A DNA stretch of 42,379 nt from contig DIDI01000021.1 of NCBI GenBank assembly GCA_002418055.1, forward strand, positions 16,741 through 59,119, written 5' to 3'. The translations under genes were made by a program, and so were the position numbers. Under the pieces are notes generated by a model. It had not been told where the DNA came from, did no database searches, and worked only from the letters and a program-made list of their open reading frames with translations. Position 1 is the first letter of the stretch; every line of letters begins with the position of its first letter. Below, piece after piece: positions 15,352-22,634 of the stretch. The DNA comes from Lactobacillus sp. UBA5804 (GTDB lineage Bacteria; Bacillota; Bacilli; Lactobacillales; Lactobacillaceae).

Positions 15352-16378
15352 TTACCTTGTAATGACCACTTTGCCAATCATCTGGTTCGTCTCAACCAGC
15401 TGGTGAGCGGCTTTCAGATTGCTGACATTAAGCGGCGTTAAAGTTCGGGTGAGTGTACTCTTAATCATCCCTTCATCTAATAAAGTTGCAACGCGCTCCA
15501 AAATCTCATGCTGACTAATCATATCTGGCGTGTGATAAAAGGACTTCGTGTACATCCATTCCCAAGCAAATTTAGCCCGCTTTTGGGTTAGCTTACGTAG
15601 GTTGATGGGACGTTTGTTTTCAGTAATCGCAGCAATCCGACCACTAGGGACAATGAGCTCAGCAATCTCATTCCAGTGACCATCGAGATCACTTAAATTT
15701 AAAATATAATCGATATACTGATAACCCAATCCTCTGACTGCTGTGACTAAATCTTGGCGGTGGTTAACGGTTTGGTCGGCGCCATGTGCTAGCACCCAGT
15801 TAATGGTCTCTGGCCTAGAAGCACTGGCAATGACCTTTAGCCCAGCCCAATGTGCGAGTTGGGTGGCAATTGACCCAACGCCGCCAGCACCATTAATAAT
15901 TAAGATGGTCTTGGCGTGATTTTGGGGGTCGTTCGGTTTAATCTCTAATTGTTCAAAGAGTGCTTCCCCAGGCAGTTAATGCGGTAAGTGGCATGGCAGC
16001 ACTTTGGGCGATTGTTAGCTGCTGTGGTGCGTGTCCGGTAATGCGTTCATCGACGAGCTGATAGTCACTATTACTACCAGAGCGCTTAAAGGATCCAGCG
16101 TAAAAGACGCGGTCACCAGGCTTAAATAATGTGACCGCGTGACCAGTCGCAACGACAGTTCCCACCGCATCCCAGCCAATCACCTTTGGTTGCTTGAGGA
16201 TGCCGCGTCCGTGACCACGCACACCCACATCGACTGGATTAACGGCCACTGCTACAATTTTAACTAATAAATCATGTCCGCTTGCCTGCGGCCGCGCCGT
16301 CTCAAATGCAAATAAACTATTTTTGGCTGTAATTGGCAAATGCTGCGTAAAACCAATTGCGTTCATTTTTTCTGTCAT
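15352..16378 (-). pseudogene. Zinc-binding alcohol dehydrogenase / quinone oxidoreductase family, one-base frameshift
   Basis: From ATG 16378 (AGGAGG 8 nt upstream) the N-terminal GroES-like half is intact: MNAIGFTQHLPI, VAVNPVDVGVRG, IGWDAVGTVVATG and LTALTAWG. At about 15967 four G's stand where three are expected (TGGGGAAGC instead of TGG GAA GCA). The frame therefore ends at a TGA a few codons on. In the next frame the protein continues as ALFEQLEIKP, ILIINGAGGVGSIATQLAHW (Rossmann) and on to KVVITR at 15352. Without the extra G it would be a ~340-aa enzyme of the adh_fam_1/QOR type, reducing quinones or enones with NADPH. It is divergent from an HxlR regulator, the usual arrangement for redox-inducible quinone reductases. 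Confidence 0.85.
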
Positions 16379-16474
16379 GATATTGACCTCCTCTAATGGT
16401 TCAATCTTAAGGGGTATCATTTAATCGGACAATAATGTAAATTAAGTTACTAGGAACAAATGGAGGAGCATACG

Positions 16475-16825
16475 ATGAAACGTCACATTTATGATTGTCG
16501 GCCGGGATGTCCAGTGGCTAGCACCCTACAGATTATTGCGGGAAAGTGGAAGGCAGTCATTTTATACCAATTAATGCAGCAACCACTAGCACACTTTGGT
16601 GAGTTGCAACGGCAAATGCCGGCCTGTTCCCGGCGAATGTTGGCACTACAATTGAAAGAATTGGAACAAGATGGCGTGATTCAAAAACAGGTTTATCCTG
16701 GCATACCACCCAAGACAGATTATCGTCTAACGACCTTTGGGGCAACTTTAGCACCAGTGATTCATAGTATGGAAGCTTGGGGCAATGCCTATAATGCTCG
16801 CGAGCAAAAAAAGACTGCCAATTAG
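16475..16825 (+). CDS. HxlR-family winged-helix regulator
   Basis: 116 aa. The start DCRPGCPVASTLQIIAGKWKAVILYQL is the HxlR signature, with two Cys residues (8 and 12) of which the second is the conserved redox/electrophile-sensing Cys in this family. FGELQRQMPACSRRMLALQLKELEQDGVIQK is the recognition helix region, and YRLTTFGATLAPVI the wing. GGAGG lies 8 nt before ATG 16475. It is divergent from the broken oxidoreductase by 96 bp, and probably senses quinones or aldehydes and controls it. A GTAAATTAAGTTAC imperfect palindrome at 16437-16450 is a candidate operator. Target loss by frameshift would leave the regulator orphaned. Confidence 0.88.
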   Translation: MKRHIYDCRPGCPVASTLQIIAGKWKAVILYQLMQQPLAHFGELQRQMPACSRRMLALQLKELEQDGVIQKQVYPGIPPKTDYRLTTFGATLAPVIHSMEAWGNAYNAREQKKTAN

Positions 16826-16835
16826 TGGCAGTCTT
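16806..16835 (-). terminator. Intrinsic terminator of the TetR/PH unit
   Basis: AAGACTGCCA / TGGCAGTCTT stem followed on the minus strand by T7. It overlaps the hxlR stop codon and can also end hxlR inefficiently. Confidence 0.8.
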
Positions 16836-16840
16836 AGTCG

Positions 16841-17191
16841 TTAATCAAGTTGATTATTAATGGCAGCAACAAGTGCAGCGGGGTTGGCCACGCCTAAAAT
16901 GAGGCGTGTGTATTTTTCATCCTTGAGCTGAATAACGACCGCTTGATCGCCCATTTTGACATTGAAGAAACTCTCTTCACCATCTTTACGAAAACTTCCA
17001 GCCCAGTATCCGGGAACTGCAGTCCCAGGAAGCCTTAAGCCCTTACTTTCTTTTAAGATGCCATTATCGATAGAGGCCCCTAGTACATGTGCAAGGGGGA
17101 TTTCAATTTTGGTTTTGAGGGCAGTGATTTTGGTCAACCCTTGCGGGATGACCACTAGCTTATCGGTGGTAAGTGTGACTTTATTTTCCAT
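16841..17191 (-). CDS. Small PH-like-domain protein
   Basis: 116 aa, cytosolic, no signal or membrane segment. The pattern of short beta strands (KVTLTTDKLVVIPQG, KIEIPLAHVLGASID, then LRLPGTAVPGYWAGSFRKDG, ESFFNVKMGDQAVVIQL and a final helix NPAALVAAINN) resembles bacterial PH-like domains common as small hypothetical proteins in Firmicutes. It overlaps the 3' end of the tetR gene by 11 nt, so it is translated by coupling and is probably the main target of that regulator. Function unknown. Confidence 0.6.
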   Translation of the reverse strand: MENKVTLTTDKLVVIPQGLTKITALKTKIEIPLAHVLGASIDNGILKESKGLRLPGTAVPGYWAGSFRKDGEESFFNVKMGDQAVVIQLKDEKYTRLILGVANPAALVAAINNQLD

Positions 17192-17564
17192 GGTTTACTC
17201 CTTCATCAAGCAATTGACCTTGCCGTAGGACGGCGCGGCCGATTGCTTCAGCAATATTCTCTTCCCGGTGTGCTTGATACCAATCGTGGACTAGCTGGGC
17301 GACTTTTTGATTCGTCGACGCGACTTCTAGCATGGCGACAATCAATAAGCCCCATTTAGCGGGGCTTTCAGTTGCGAGACTCTGTTTTAAGGCCGCAATA
17401 AACATTCCTTGCTTACTACCAAAAGTCGCATATAGGCTTCCACGTAGTAAGCCGGTACACGCCACTAAGTCGTCTAATGAGGTCCCATTATAGCCTTGAC
17501 TAATAAATAATTGGCCAATCTGATCAAGCACAATGTCAGTGTTGAAACTCTTTTTTCGTCCCAT
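17181..17564 (-). CDS. Short TetR/AcrR-family regulator
   Basis: 127 aa, well below the usual 180-200. The N-terminal HTH is clear: GRKKSFNTDIVLDQIGQLFISQGYNGTSLDDLVACTGLLRGSLYATFGSKQGMF in pieces at residues 2-55. The ligand-binding half is shortened to ~70 residues. There is no Shine-Dalgarno before the ATG. Instead TTGACT (17600-17595), an 18-nt spacer and TAAAAT (17576-17571) put the transcription start at about 17564, the A of the ATG, so the mRNA is probably leaderless. A palindrome covering the -35 suggests autorepression. It is operonic with the PH-like gene. Confidence 0.82.
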   Translation of the reverse strand: MGRKKSFNTDIVLDQIGQLFISQGYNGTSLDDLVACTGLLRGSLYATFGSKQGMFIAALKQSLATESPAKWGLLIVAMLEVASTNQKVAQLVHDWYQAHREENIAEAIGRAVLRQGQLLDEGVNHGK

Positions 17565-17570
17565 AGCTGT

Positions 17571-17600
17571 ATTTTAGCTTTTATTTGACTGAACAGTCAA
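17571..17600 (-). promoter_or_regulatory. tetR promoter giving a predicted leaderless transcript
   Basis: Minus-strand TTGACT-18-TAAAAT ends 7 nt before the start codon. Confidence 0.6.
17585..17600. promoter_or_regulatory. TetR-type operator palindrome
   Basis: TTGACTGAACAGTCAA: 7-bp perfect arms around a 2-bp centre. It overlaps the tetR -35 element, matching the TGACTG-type half sites bound by many TetR regulators. Confidence 0.7.
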
Positions 17601-17701
17601 GGAAAAAAACTTTTTTTTAAGGTATGACATTACGCAGCATCAGCTAGTTGCGGTAAACTAGGGAAGAGTCATTTTTTCGCACCAGGAAAGTAGGTTTTAT
17701 C

Positions 17702-18148
17702 ATGGCGACTGACTATCATTTATTAGCGGCCCAAGCGCAGGCGCTAGTGGCAGATGAACCAGATTGGATTGCCAATGCGGCTAATTTATCCGCCTTATTG
17801 TTTCATGCATTGCCAGACGTTAATTTTGCCGGCTTTTACCGCTACGAGCATGGTGGTTTAATCCTTGGTCCCTTCCAGGGCCGTCCTGCGTGTGTACGCA
17901 TTGCTTTAGGTCATGGTGTTTGCGGCACCGCGGTGCAAAGAGGCCAGTCCTTACTGGTCCCAGATGTCCACGCTTTTGCTGGTCATATTGCGTGTGATCA
18001 AGCCTCACGTTCTGAATTAGTCCTCATCATTAAGCACCAACAGCAATTGTTAGGGGTGCTCGATTTAGATAGCCCTAAGCTTGCACGTTTTAGTCAAAGT
18101 GATCAGCAGGGGCTAACGGAAATCTTACGGACAGTGGGTGCCGATTAG
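17702..18148 (+). CDS. msrC: Free methionine-(R)-sulfoxide reductase (fRMsr, GAF domain)
   Basis: 148 aa, a single GAF domain. It reduces free methionine-R-sulfoxide using thioredoxin-recycled cysteines. NFAGFYRYEHGGLILGPFQG starts the pocket. The three family cysteines are all present: C64 in ACVRI, C74 in HGVCGTA and C98 in GHIACD, with VPDVHAF and SRSELVL between and after. AGGAAAG lies before ATG 17702. Monocistronic, divergent from tetR. With MsrA at 25.6 kb this gives part of the oxidised-methionine repair set; no MsrB is in the window. Confidence 0.92.
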   Translation: MATDYHLLAAQAQALVADEPDWIANAANLSALLFHALPDVNFAGFYRYEHGGLILGPFQGRPACVRIALGHGVCGTAVQRGQSLLVPDVHAFAGHIACDQASRSELVLIIKHQQQLLGVLDLDSPKLARFSQSDQQGLTEILRTVGAD

Positions 18149-18307
18149 AACAAGTAGCATTTTGCTATTTTTGATAACAAGCGTTATACTTTGAATCACG
18201 GACTAAAGCTTACGATTTGTTAATGCTTTTTAATTTATAAAAGGCACCATGAGTTTTAACCTGAAACCAAATAGTTATTAAGCGATTATTTTTAAAAGGG
18301 GATTGTA

Positions 18308-18961
18308 ATGAAAAATTATCTTTCTGAGTTGATTGGTACCTTTGTCCTGGTATTTGTCGGGACAGCAGCAGTTACCATTGGCCATGCCGATGTATTAGGT
18401 ATTGCACTGGCATTCGGTTTAGCTATCACGGTGATGGCTTATTCTGTCGGCGCCATTTCTGGTGGTCACTTTAATTCGGCAGTCACGTTTGCAATGTGGT
18501 TGAACAAGCGGATTGCTGCTAAGACTGCCATTTTTTATGTTATTGCACAATTTATCGGTGCGATTTTGGCTTCAGGCCTTATTAAATTTTTATTGAGTGC
18601 TCAAGGTGCTGCTACCAGCAATTTAGGTCAAACGGACTTTCCGAAGTTATCAGTGCCGGCCGCTATTATTACTGAAGTAGTTGCGACCTTCTTGTTCGTG
18701 CTCGTTATTTTACTGGTTACTAGTGTTAAATATGGTAATGCCAACTTTGCTGGTTTAATTATTGGCTTGACCTTGGCTTTAATGATTATTGCTACAATTA
18801 ACCTGACGGGTGCTTCACTTAATCCAGCTCGTAGTTTCGGTCCAGCCATCTTTGCTGGCGGTAGTGCTTTAGCTCACTACTGGCTGTACTTGGTTGCGCC
18901 ACTTGTCGGTGCTGGCTTAGCTGCTTTCTCTGCCCGTGCGCTAGGTAGTGAAAGTAAATAA
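18308..18961 (+). CDS. Aquaporin / MIP-family channel with NSA in place of the first NPA
   Basis: 217 aa with six predicted helices and two half-helices. The first loop motif is HFNSAVTF (residues 55-61), so Pro57 of NPA is replaced by Ser. The second is LNPARSFGPA (171-180), with canonical NPA and the selectivity-filter Arg175. The small residues around the filter (AISGGHF, ITEVVATFLF) are those of AqpZ-like water or small-solute channels; lactobacillar MIP proteins also pass glycerol, H2O2 or lactic acid. Selectivity cannot be set from sequence alone. AAAAGGGG precedes the ATG by 6 nt, and a terminator lies 25 nt downstream. Confidence 0.9.
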   Translation: MKNYLSELIGTFVLVFVGTAAVTIGHADVLGIALAFGLAITVMAYSVGAISGGHFNSAVTFAMWLNKRIAAKTAIFYVIAQFIGAILASGLIKFLLSAQGAATSNLGQTDFPKLSVPAAIITEVVATFLFVLVILLVTSVKYGNANFAGLIIGLTLALMIIATINLTGASLNPARSFGPAIFAGGSALAHYWLYLVAPLVGAGLAAFSARALGSESK

Positions 18962-18985
18962 TACGTCACCTTAGTGACTCGTTGA

Positions 18986-19017
18986 GAAGCTGCTCACCGC
19001 TGGTGGGTAGCTTTTTT
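18986..19017 (+). terminator. Intrinsic terminator of the aquaporin gene
   Basis: AAGCTGCTCACC / GGTGGGTAGCTT stem (two G-U pairs) with T6 tail. Confidence 0.85.
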
Positions 19018-19098
19018 GTTTGGTATCATCCTAAATTAAGTTGACGCCTACTTATCAACATCGTTATGATATAGCCATAATATAGAAAGAGGCTGGCT

Positions 19099-20145
19099 AT
19101 GAGCCTAAACACGCCCATTATCTTTTGCTTGGCGTTATTAACCTTTACCTTTTTGGGACTTGTTGGGGTGCTATTACAAGATCGGCGCACATTGGCTGCC
19201 GGAATGTTTGCGACGGCAACTTTATTTTCCTTAGGCTTGTTAATTACCGTTTTATTATTACAATATACCGATCGGCTGCATACTCACCGTAATTTGATGA
19301 TTCAGCTCTTAATCCTATTATTTTTGGCTTTCGTCTTTCTGGTGCTCTTCGTTTTTGGTTGCGTCATTGTGATGTTCGTGTGGAATGGAATTAAATTGAT
19401 TCGGCATGAGGGACTACGTCCTAGCAATTGGCTCGCATTAACACTTGGTATGCTGTTATTGCTATTTCCGGTGGTCAACCTTTGGCTCGCGCGGCACGTT
19501 TCACATCGACTGATGTATCGCTACTTGTATCAATTTGCGTTACTTTGTGTGGGGTGGCTAGTCTTTATCTTCTTAATGTATTTTTTGACAGCGGTCATTA
19601 ACTTAATTAATATCCGGCGAGTAAAACTTGATTACATTGTAGTGTTAGGTGCAGGGCTTATTGGTAAGCAAGTGACGCCTTTGCTAGCGGCCAGAGTCCG
19701 TAAGGGGATTAGCCTGTATCGCAAATATGCTGGCTCGAAATTGGTGCTATCAGGTGGGCAAGGACCTGGTGAGGTGATTGCTGAGGCTGAGGCGATGGCA
19801 AATTATGCACAGTCCCAGGGCGTGCCAGCAGTAGATTTGATTTTGGAAACAGAATCGCGAACGACCCATGAAAATTTGTTGTTTTCGGCAAAGCTAATGC
19901 GCCCTGGTGCTAATTTTGCTTTGGTGACTAGTTCTTATCACGTTTATCGCGCGTTAGTTCTGGCAAAGCGGTTAGGATTGTCTTGTATTGGTTATGGCTC
20001 GAAGACGAAGTGGTATTTTACGCTAAATGCCTTTTTACGTGAGTTTGTCGCCTATCTAACGATTACTTGGAAAATGCAATGTGGCATGATTTTGTTCAAT
20101 GCCATGCTGATTTGGTTAGAAATTTTGTTAACTTCCCCGCACTAG
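19099..20145 (+). CDS. YdcF-family (DUF218) membrane protein
   Basis: 348 aa. Residues 1-170 carry about five membrane helices. From ~175 a cytosolic or surface DUF218 domain follows, with DYIVVLGAGLIGKQVTPLLAARV, LVLSGGQGPGEVIAEAEAM, LILETESRTTHENLLFSAKLM and FALVTSSYHVYRA, the classic YdcF/SanA/ElyC motifs. One helix closes the protein. YdcF from E. coli binds S-adenosylmethionine and ElyC/SanA act in envelope integrity; the role in lactobacilli is not known to me. GAAAGAGG precedes ATG 19099. It converges with amt. Confidence 0.88.
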   Translation: MSLNTPIIFCLALLTFTFLGLVGVLLQDRRTLAAGMFATATLFSLGLLITVLLLQYTDRLHTHRNLMIQLLILLFLAFVFLVLFVFGCVIVMFVWNGIKLIRHEGLRPSNWLALTLGMLLLLFPVVNLWLARHVSHRLMYRYLYQFALLCVGWLVFIFLMYFLTAVINLINIRRVKLDYIVVLGAGLIGKQVTPLLAARVRKGISLYRKYAGSKLVLSGGQGPGEVIAEAEAMANYAQSQGVPAVDLILETESRTTHENLLFSAKLMRPGANFALVTSSYHVYRALVLAKRLGLSCIGYGSKTKWYFTLNAFLREFVAYLTITWKMQCGMILFNAMLIWLEILLTSPH

Positions 20146-20176
20146 ACTGACTGATAGTGCTAACTTTGCGTAAACT

Positions 20177-20201
20177 AAAAGGCCCTGACAATGTCAGCGC
20201 C
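20177..20201 (-). terminator. Intrinsic terminator of amt
   Basis: On the minus strand GGCGCTGAC / GTCAGGGCC with an ATT loop and TTTT tail, 14 nt after the amt stop. Confidence 0.7.
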
Positions 20202-20214
20202 TCCTTTATTTACT

Positions 20215-21405
20215 TTAAAAAAGGTTAACGAGGTGTTCATCGTGTAGACTCTGATCGAGCCCTACTTCCTCGGTATGAGGGCTGACACGCATCGGGATCA
20301 ATAGTGCTAAAATCTTAGTCAGCAGCAAAGCCATCAGCCAAGTGAAAATGATAGTAAAGCCTGTTGCTAGTACCTGAATCCCTAATTGCCGCCAGCTGCC
20401 AGTATACAAGAGTCCCTGTCGAGTAGCAAACAGTCCAGTGGCAATTGATCCCCAAATGCCACTCATGCCATGACAACCAAAAACGTCCAGGGCATCATCG
20501 ATTTTAAAGTAAGATTTGAGATAACGAATATAACTAAAACTGACTAAACTGGCACCAATCCCAATTCCCATGGCACCAATCACGTCTACGTAGCCAGCTG
20601 CAGGGGTGATTGCGACTAGACCACAAACTGTTCCAGTACATGCACCTAGTAAGGTAACTTTTTTCGTGGTAAGATACTCCAGTGACAGCCAACTAAGTAA
20701 CGCCAAACTAGCTGAGATGGTGGTCGTAATAGTTGCAATGACGGCTGCATTATTAAGCGCTAGAGCACTACCAGCATTGAACCCATACCAGCCTAGCCAT
20801 AAGAGCGTAGTCCCTAGTAACACCGCCGCTAAATTGACATGCCGCGTCTGGGGTTGTTTCCGAGCACCAACCCGGGATGCTAGGACAAGAGCTGTGATGC
20901 CAGCATTAATATGAACGACTGTCCCACCGGCGAAATCTAGTGTTCCCCAATCTGCTAAGAAGCCGCCACCCCAGACGAGATGAACGAGCGGATAGTAGAC
21001 GAGTAGCGACCAAAACGTGATAAAGACGACTAAATAGCCGAAACGCATTCTGCCGACGACGGCGCCTACGAATAAGGCAGGGGTAATGATGGCAAACATC
21101 ATTTGAAAGAGCGAGAACAGTGGCACGGGTAATTTAGTTCCGGTTAAGGCGGTTAGGGGGATGCCGCGCATCAGGACGTGGTTTAAATTACCGATAAGTT
21201 GATGGGCACCGCCTGAGAAACTTAAACTATAACCACAAATTAGCCATAAGGCGACGCTTAAACCACACGGTAGTAGCACTGTGAGCATAGTGTTAACACT
21301 ATTACGCTTTGATACCTGACCGCCGTAAAAGAGTGCGAGTCCGGGTGTCATAATCAAAACTAAAATACTAGCTACAATAATGAACAAGGTATTAATGGTA
21401 TTCAT
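20215..21405 (-). CDS. amt: Ammonium transporter Amt
   Basis: 396 aa with ~11 membrane helices starting outside. The twin pore histidines are present: H165 in GGTVVHINAG and H312 in DVFGCHGMSGIWGS. The phenylalanine/tryptophan gate region and FYGGQVSKRNSVNTM near the N-terminus also match. It moves ammonium across the membrane. No glnK (PII) gene is adjacent, although Amt is usually paired with it, so regulation by PII would need a gene elsewhere. No clear GlnR/TnrA box (TGTNAN7TNACA) was seen upstream. Monocistronic. Confidence 0.95.
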   Translation of the reverse strand: MNTINTLFIIVASILVLIMTPGLALFYGGQVSKRNSVNTMLTVLLPCGLSVALWLICGYSLSFSGGAHQLIGNLNHVLMRGIPLTALTGTKLPVPLFSLFQMMFAIITPALFVGAVVGRMRFGYLVVFITFWSLLVYYPLVHLVWGGGFLADWGTLDFAGGTVVHINAGITALVLASRVGARKQPQTRHVNLAAVLLGTTLLWLGWYGFNAGSALALNNAAVIATITTTISASLALLSWLSLEYLTTKKVTLLGACTGTVCGLVAITPAAGYVDVIGAMGIGIGASLVSFSYIRYLKSYFKIDDALDVFGCHGMSGIWGSIATGLFATRQGLLYTGSWRQLGIQVLATGFTIIFTWLMALLLTKILALLIPMRVSPHTEEVGLDQSLHDEHLVNLF

Positions 21406-21534
21406 GATAACCTCTCAGCTACAATCTGCAATTGCAAATATCATATACCAATTTTTAAATAACGACAATAGATTTTTTAAAAGCTGCTTGATTATCAGTG
21501 AGAAAGCCTATGGTAATAGCAAATAGTGACTAGA

Positions 21535-21550
21535 CCAATTTTAAAATTGG
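21535..21550. promoter_or_regulatory. Perfect 16-bp palindrome before the MupG-like gene
   Basis: CCAATTTTAAAATTGG lies directly before the CGGAGG ribosome binding site, between amt and the plus-strand gene; a candidate operator or 5'-UTR hairpin. Confidence 0.6.
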
Positions 21551-21565
21551 CGGAGGAAAACGAAC

Positions 21566-22609
21566 ATGATTGGATTTTCAGTTTATCTTGACCATGAATT
21601 AACCGCTGCAGATCATGATTATATGTTGCGGATGCGTAATGCTGGATTTAGCGGGGTCTTTACTTCATTACGCCTAGAAGTGGCACCGGCCGAGTTATTG
21701 GCAAGACTGCAAGAATTAACGAAGTGGTGTAGCGATTTAGGATTGACCTGTTTGACCGATGTCAGTGCTGCCGCTCTAGCGCGCTTAGGAATTGCCACTA
21801 GTGACCGTGATGCGCTGGCTGCTTTACACGTTACCAGCTTTCGCTTAGGCGCTGATTTTAGTTTGCCGCAAATTGCGGAACTATCAGCGCAATTTGTCCT
21901 TTATCTCAATGCGAATTTGATGACTAGCACCTATTTGGATGAGCTAAAATCGTATTCAGCTAATTTAGCGAATATTGCAGTCGCTCATGAATCTTATCCG
22001 CGCCCGGCAACCGGTCTTGATACTGAGTGGTTTTTGCGTCAAAATGCGTGGCTTAAGCAGGCGGGGCTAAAAGTGCTGGCCTTCGTAGCTGGTGACGGTT
22101 GCTTATCAGGTCCTTTGAAACAGGGGCTGCCAACCCTTGAGCAAGATCGGTATCGTAATCCCTTAGCTGCGATTCTCTGTATGAAGTCGATGGGCTTAAC
22201 TGAGATTTATATTGCCGATTGCCGCTTAAGTGAGACTAGCTTGGCACAACTAGAATATTATCAAAAGCAGCACGGCTTTTTATTGCACTTGGCGCAAGCA
22301 GTGCCAGCGTTGAGTGAAGTAGCTTGGCATCAGCGTAGTGATGTGGCCCGTGATGTAGTGCGGTTGGCAGAGGGCCCCAGCCGCCAGCTTGAATTAACTG
22401 GGCCAGTGCTAGCCCGTTCGGTTGGTGCCATTACCCTAGATCAAGGCGCAGCAGCCCCACTGCCAGGTGAGCTCGAGATTATGAAAGTCGCTTGGCCAGC
22501 AGTTGCTGGGGTGGTAACAGTTGCACAAGTGATTGCTTATGATTTGCCACTTTTAGGATTAATCGGGGCGAGCGCGCCAATCAAATTCGCGACAAATAAA
22601 AACAGCTAG
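21566..22609 (+). CDS. DUF871 / MupG-like TIM-barrel protein
   Basis: 347 aa. MIGFSVYLDHELTAADHDYM, NAGFSGVFTSLRL, DVSAAALARLGI, FRLGADFS, LYLNANLM and AHESYPRPATGLDTEWF are family hallmarks. GLKVLAFVAGD and GLPTLEQDRYRNP come next, and a small C-terminal beta domain follows from ~270. MupG of S. aureus is a 6-phospho-N-acetylmuramidase that splits MurNAc-6P-GlcNAc during cell-wall recycling. Here the usual partners (MurQ etherase, MurP PTS) are absent, so substrate assignment by homology is tentative. CGGAGG lies 9 nt before the ATG. The stop codon lies inside the terminator hairpin. Confidence 0.85.
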   Translation: MIGFSVYLDHELTAADHDYMLRMRNAGFSGVFTSLRLEVAPAELLARLQELTKWCSDLGLTCLTDVSAAALARLGIATSDRDALAALHVTSFRLGADFSLPQIAELSAQFVLYLNANLMTSTYLDELKSYSANLANIAVAHESYPRPATGLDTEWFLRQNAWLKQAGLKVLAFVAGDGCLSGPLKQGLPTLEQDRYRNPLAAILCMKSMGLTEIYIADCRLSETSLAQLEYYQKQHGFLLHLAQAVPALSEVAWHQRSDVARDVVRLAEGPSRQLELTGPVLARSVGAITLDQGAAAPLPGELEIMKVAWPAVAGVVTVAQVIAYDLPLLGLIGASAPIKFATNKNS

Positions 22610-22631
22610 TCGTAACTAGCTGTCTTTATTT
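22601..22631. terminator. Bidirectional terminator
   Basis: ACAGCTAG / CTAGCTGT stem between convergent genes, T-rich on both sides; it includes the stop codon of the MupG-like gene. Confidence 0.8.
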
Positions 22632-22634
22632 GGT

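Noticed and set aside
20215..21480. GlnR/TnrA box upstream of amt
   Set aside because: No TGTNAN7TNACA match between 21406 and 21480; only a short TGCAATTGCA palindrome is present.
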